Part shown: positions 63,466-64,000 of the stretch, one piece after another | How the letters are laid out: every line of letters starts with the position of its first letter | Position numbering within the stretch: position 1 is the first letter of the stretch | Source of the DNA: Diploptera punctata | Taxonomy: Eukaryota > Arthropoda > Insecta > Blattodea > Blaberidae | Assembly (NCBI GenBank): GCA_030220185.1 | Contig: JASPKZ010004203.1 | Coordinates: forward strand, 1 to 64,000 | Length of the DNA stretch: 64,000 bases | Direction of reading: 5' to 3' | Program-made: the position numbers and the translations under genes | Notes under the pieces: generated by a model | The model's database searches: none | What the model was told of the DNA's origin: nothing | Seen by the model: only the letters and a program-made list of their open reading frames with translations

Positions 63466-64000
63466 TGATTTTAATAATTGTCAAAAGAAGAAATCAATCA
63501 AATGGACGGAAAATAACATTCGTATTCAATTCAGGTCACGTGGCAACTCCAGCAAGCTTCAAGTCAATTTCCATGCTTTGTTTCACACGTCATATGTGGA
63601 ACGTGGCAAGTCTGCGAAATTCGCATCGCGATACAGTTCATGCTTAGGTGAATGTACAGCAACCGTCACAAATAATCTCATTTTTAAGCTATGTTACCTA
63701 AACACTTAAAAATAATGCATTTTAAATACCTTAATAACTCTTCTGCTATACTGTGTCTCAAAAGTAAACGTTATCTTGAATATATATATTATGCGTTTAA
63801 AAAGCGAATTCTCAATATTTTAGTGAAGATTATAATTAAGGTTCACTGGAACTTGCTACTTATGACTCTCTGACGTTAAAGAATGGAGTCGAAGGTAGAT
63901 GAAGCCTCTCTTTGGGCAACATTAAACAATGATTACCACGGAGCGGATTTTTAGATTTTTTTTTTTCAAATGCCCAAAGTTTGTCTCCTGGAATGGCGTA
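63466..64000. other. No gene or repeat recognised
   Basis: Nothing supported to the end of the window. Confidence 0.35.

Overview
This 64 kb window reads as AT-rich, intron-like or intergenic DNA from an insect. I find no host protein-coding gene I can defend. The long tRNA-derived SINEs, the APE-type LINE families whose tails are (TAAG)n, (GAA)n or (GAT)n, the Tc1, Tigger, Helitron and Penelope relics and the very long ATT/AAT arrays suggest an arthropod with a large genome. A cockroach or another blattodean is my best guess, but that is an inference, not something shown by a marker gene.

Layout. 1-1140: a Gly/Asp-encoding GAT/GGT minisatellite that abuts a LINE 3' end. 1.7-11.1 kb: two copies of a ~1 kb duplicated block (2063-3057 and 10057-11112), a Tigger-like relic, SINEs, and a 2.2 kb interval with matching inverted ends (6867-9077). 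11-20 kb: SINEs with target-site duplications (TSDs), a LINE A copy broken by a SINE, and large GA, ATT and AAT arrays. 20-25 kb: two LINE fragments (LINE B, and LINE H with a minisatellite 3' UTR) and a SINE C split by LINE A. 25.4-27.3 kb: a Tc1 element with a DD34E transposase (broken). 27.4-36.4 kb: a tRNA-like gene, LINE B, three to four Helitron-like elements, a second Tigger relic, tandem SINEs and a hAT-like MITE. 36.4-39.8 kb: a CR1/Jockey-like LINE carrying two later insertions, another LINE 3' end, and an internally deleted LINE A that keeps both ends. 44-53 kb: a dense nest of foldbacks and LINE A/B/H copies, including the best-preserved LINE (B5, 49378-52499). 53-58 kb: SINE A, a Penelope-like element with a GIY-YIG domain and a hammerhead-like motif, and a decayed LINE A. 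58-64 kb: three foldback or palindromic structures, and a LINE B interrupted by a SINE with an 11 bp TSD.

The elements are layered, and the nesting gives relative ages: LINE A is old and recurrently hit by LINE B, LINE H, SINE D and itself, while SINE V and SINE D copies carry clean TSDs and are younger. All transposon coding regions seen are broken. The least explained items are a 600 bp repeat family with a conserved hairpin (36681 and 55270), the tetraloop-capped 3' domain of SINE V, and the hammerhead-like motif of the Penelope element. Family letters (LINE A/B/C/H/I/J/K, SINE A/C/D/E/G/V, element M) are local labels used only here.
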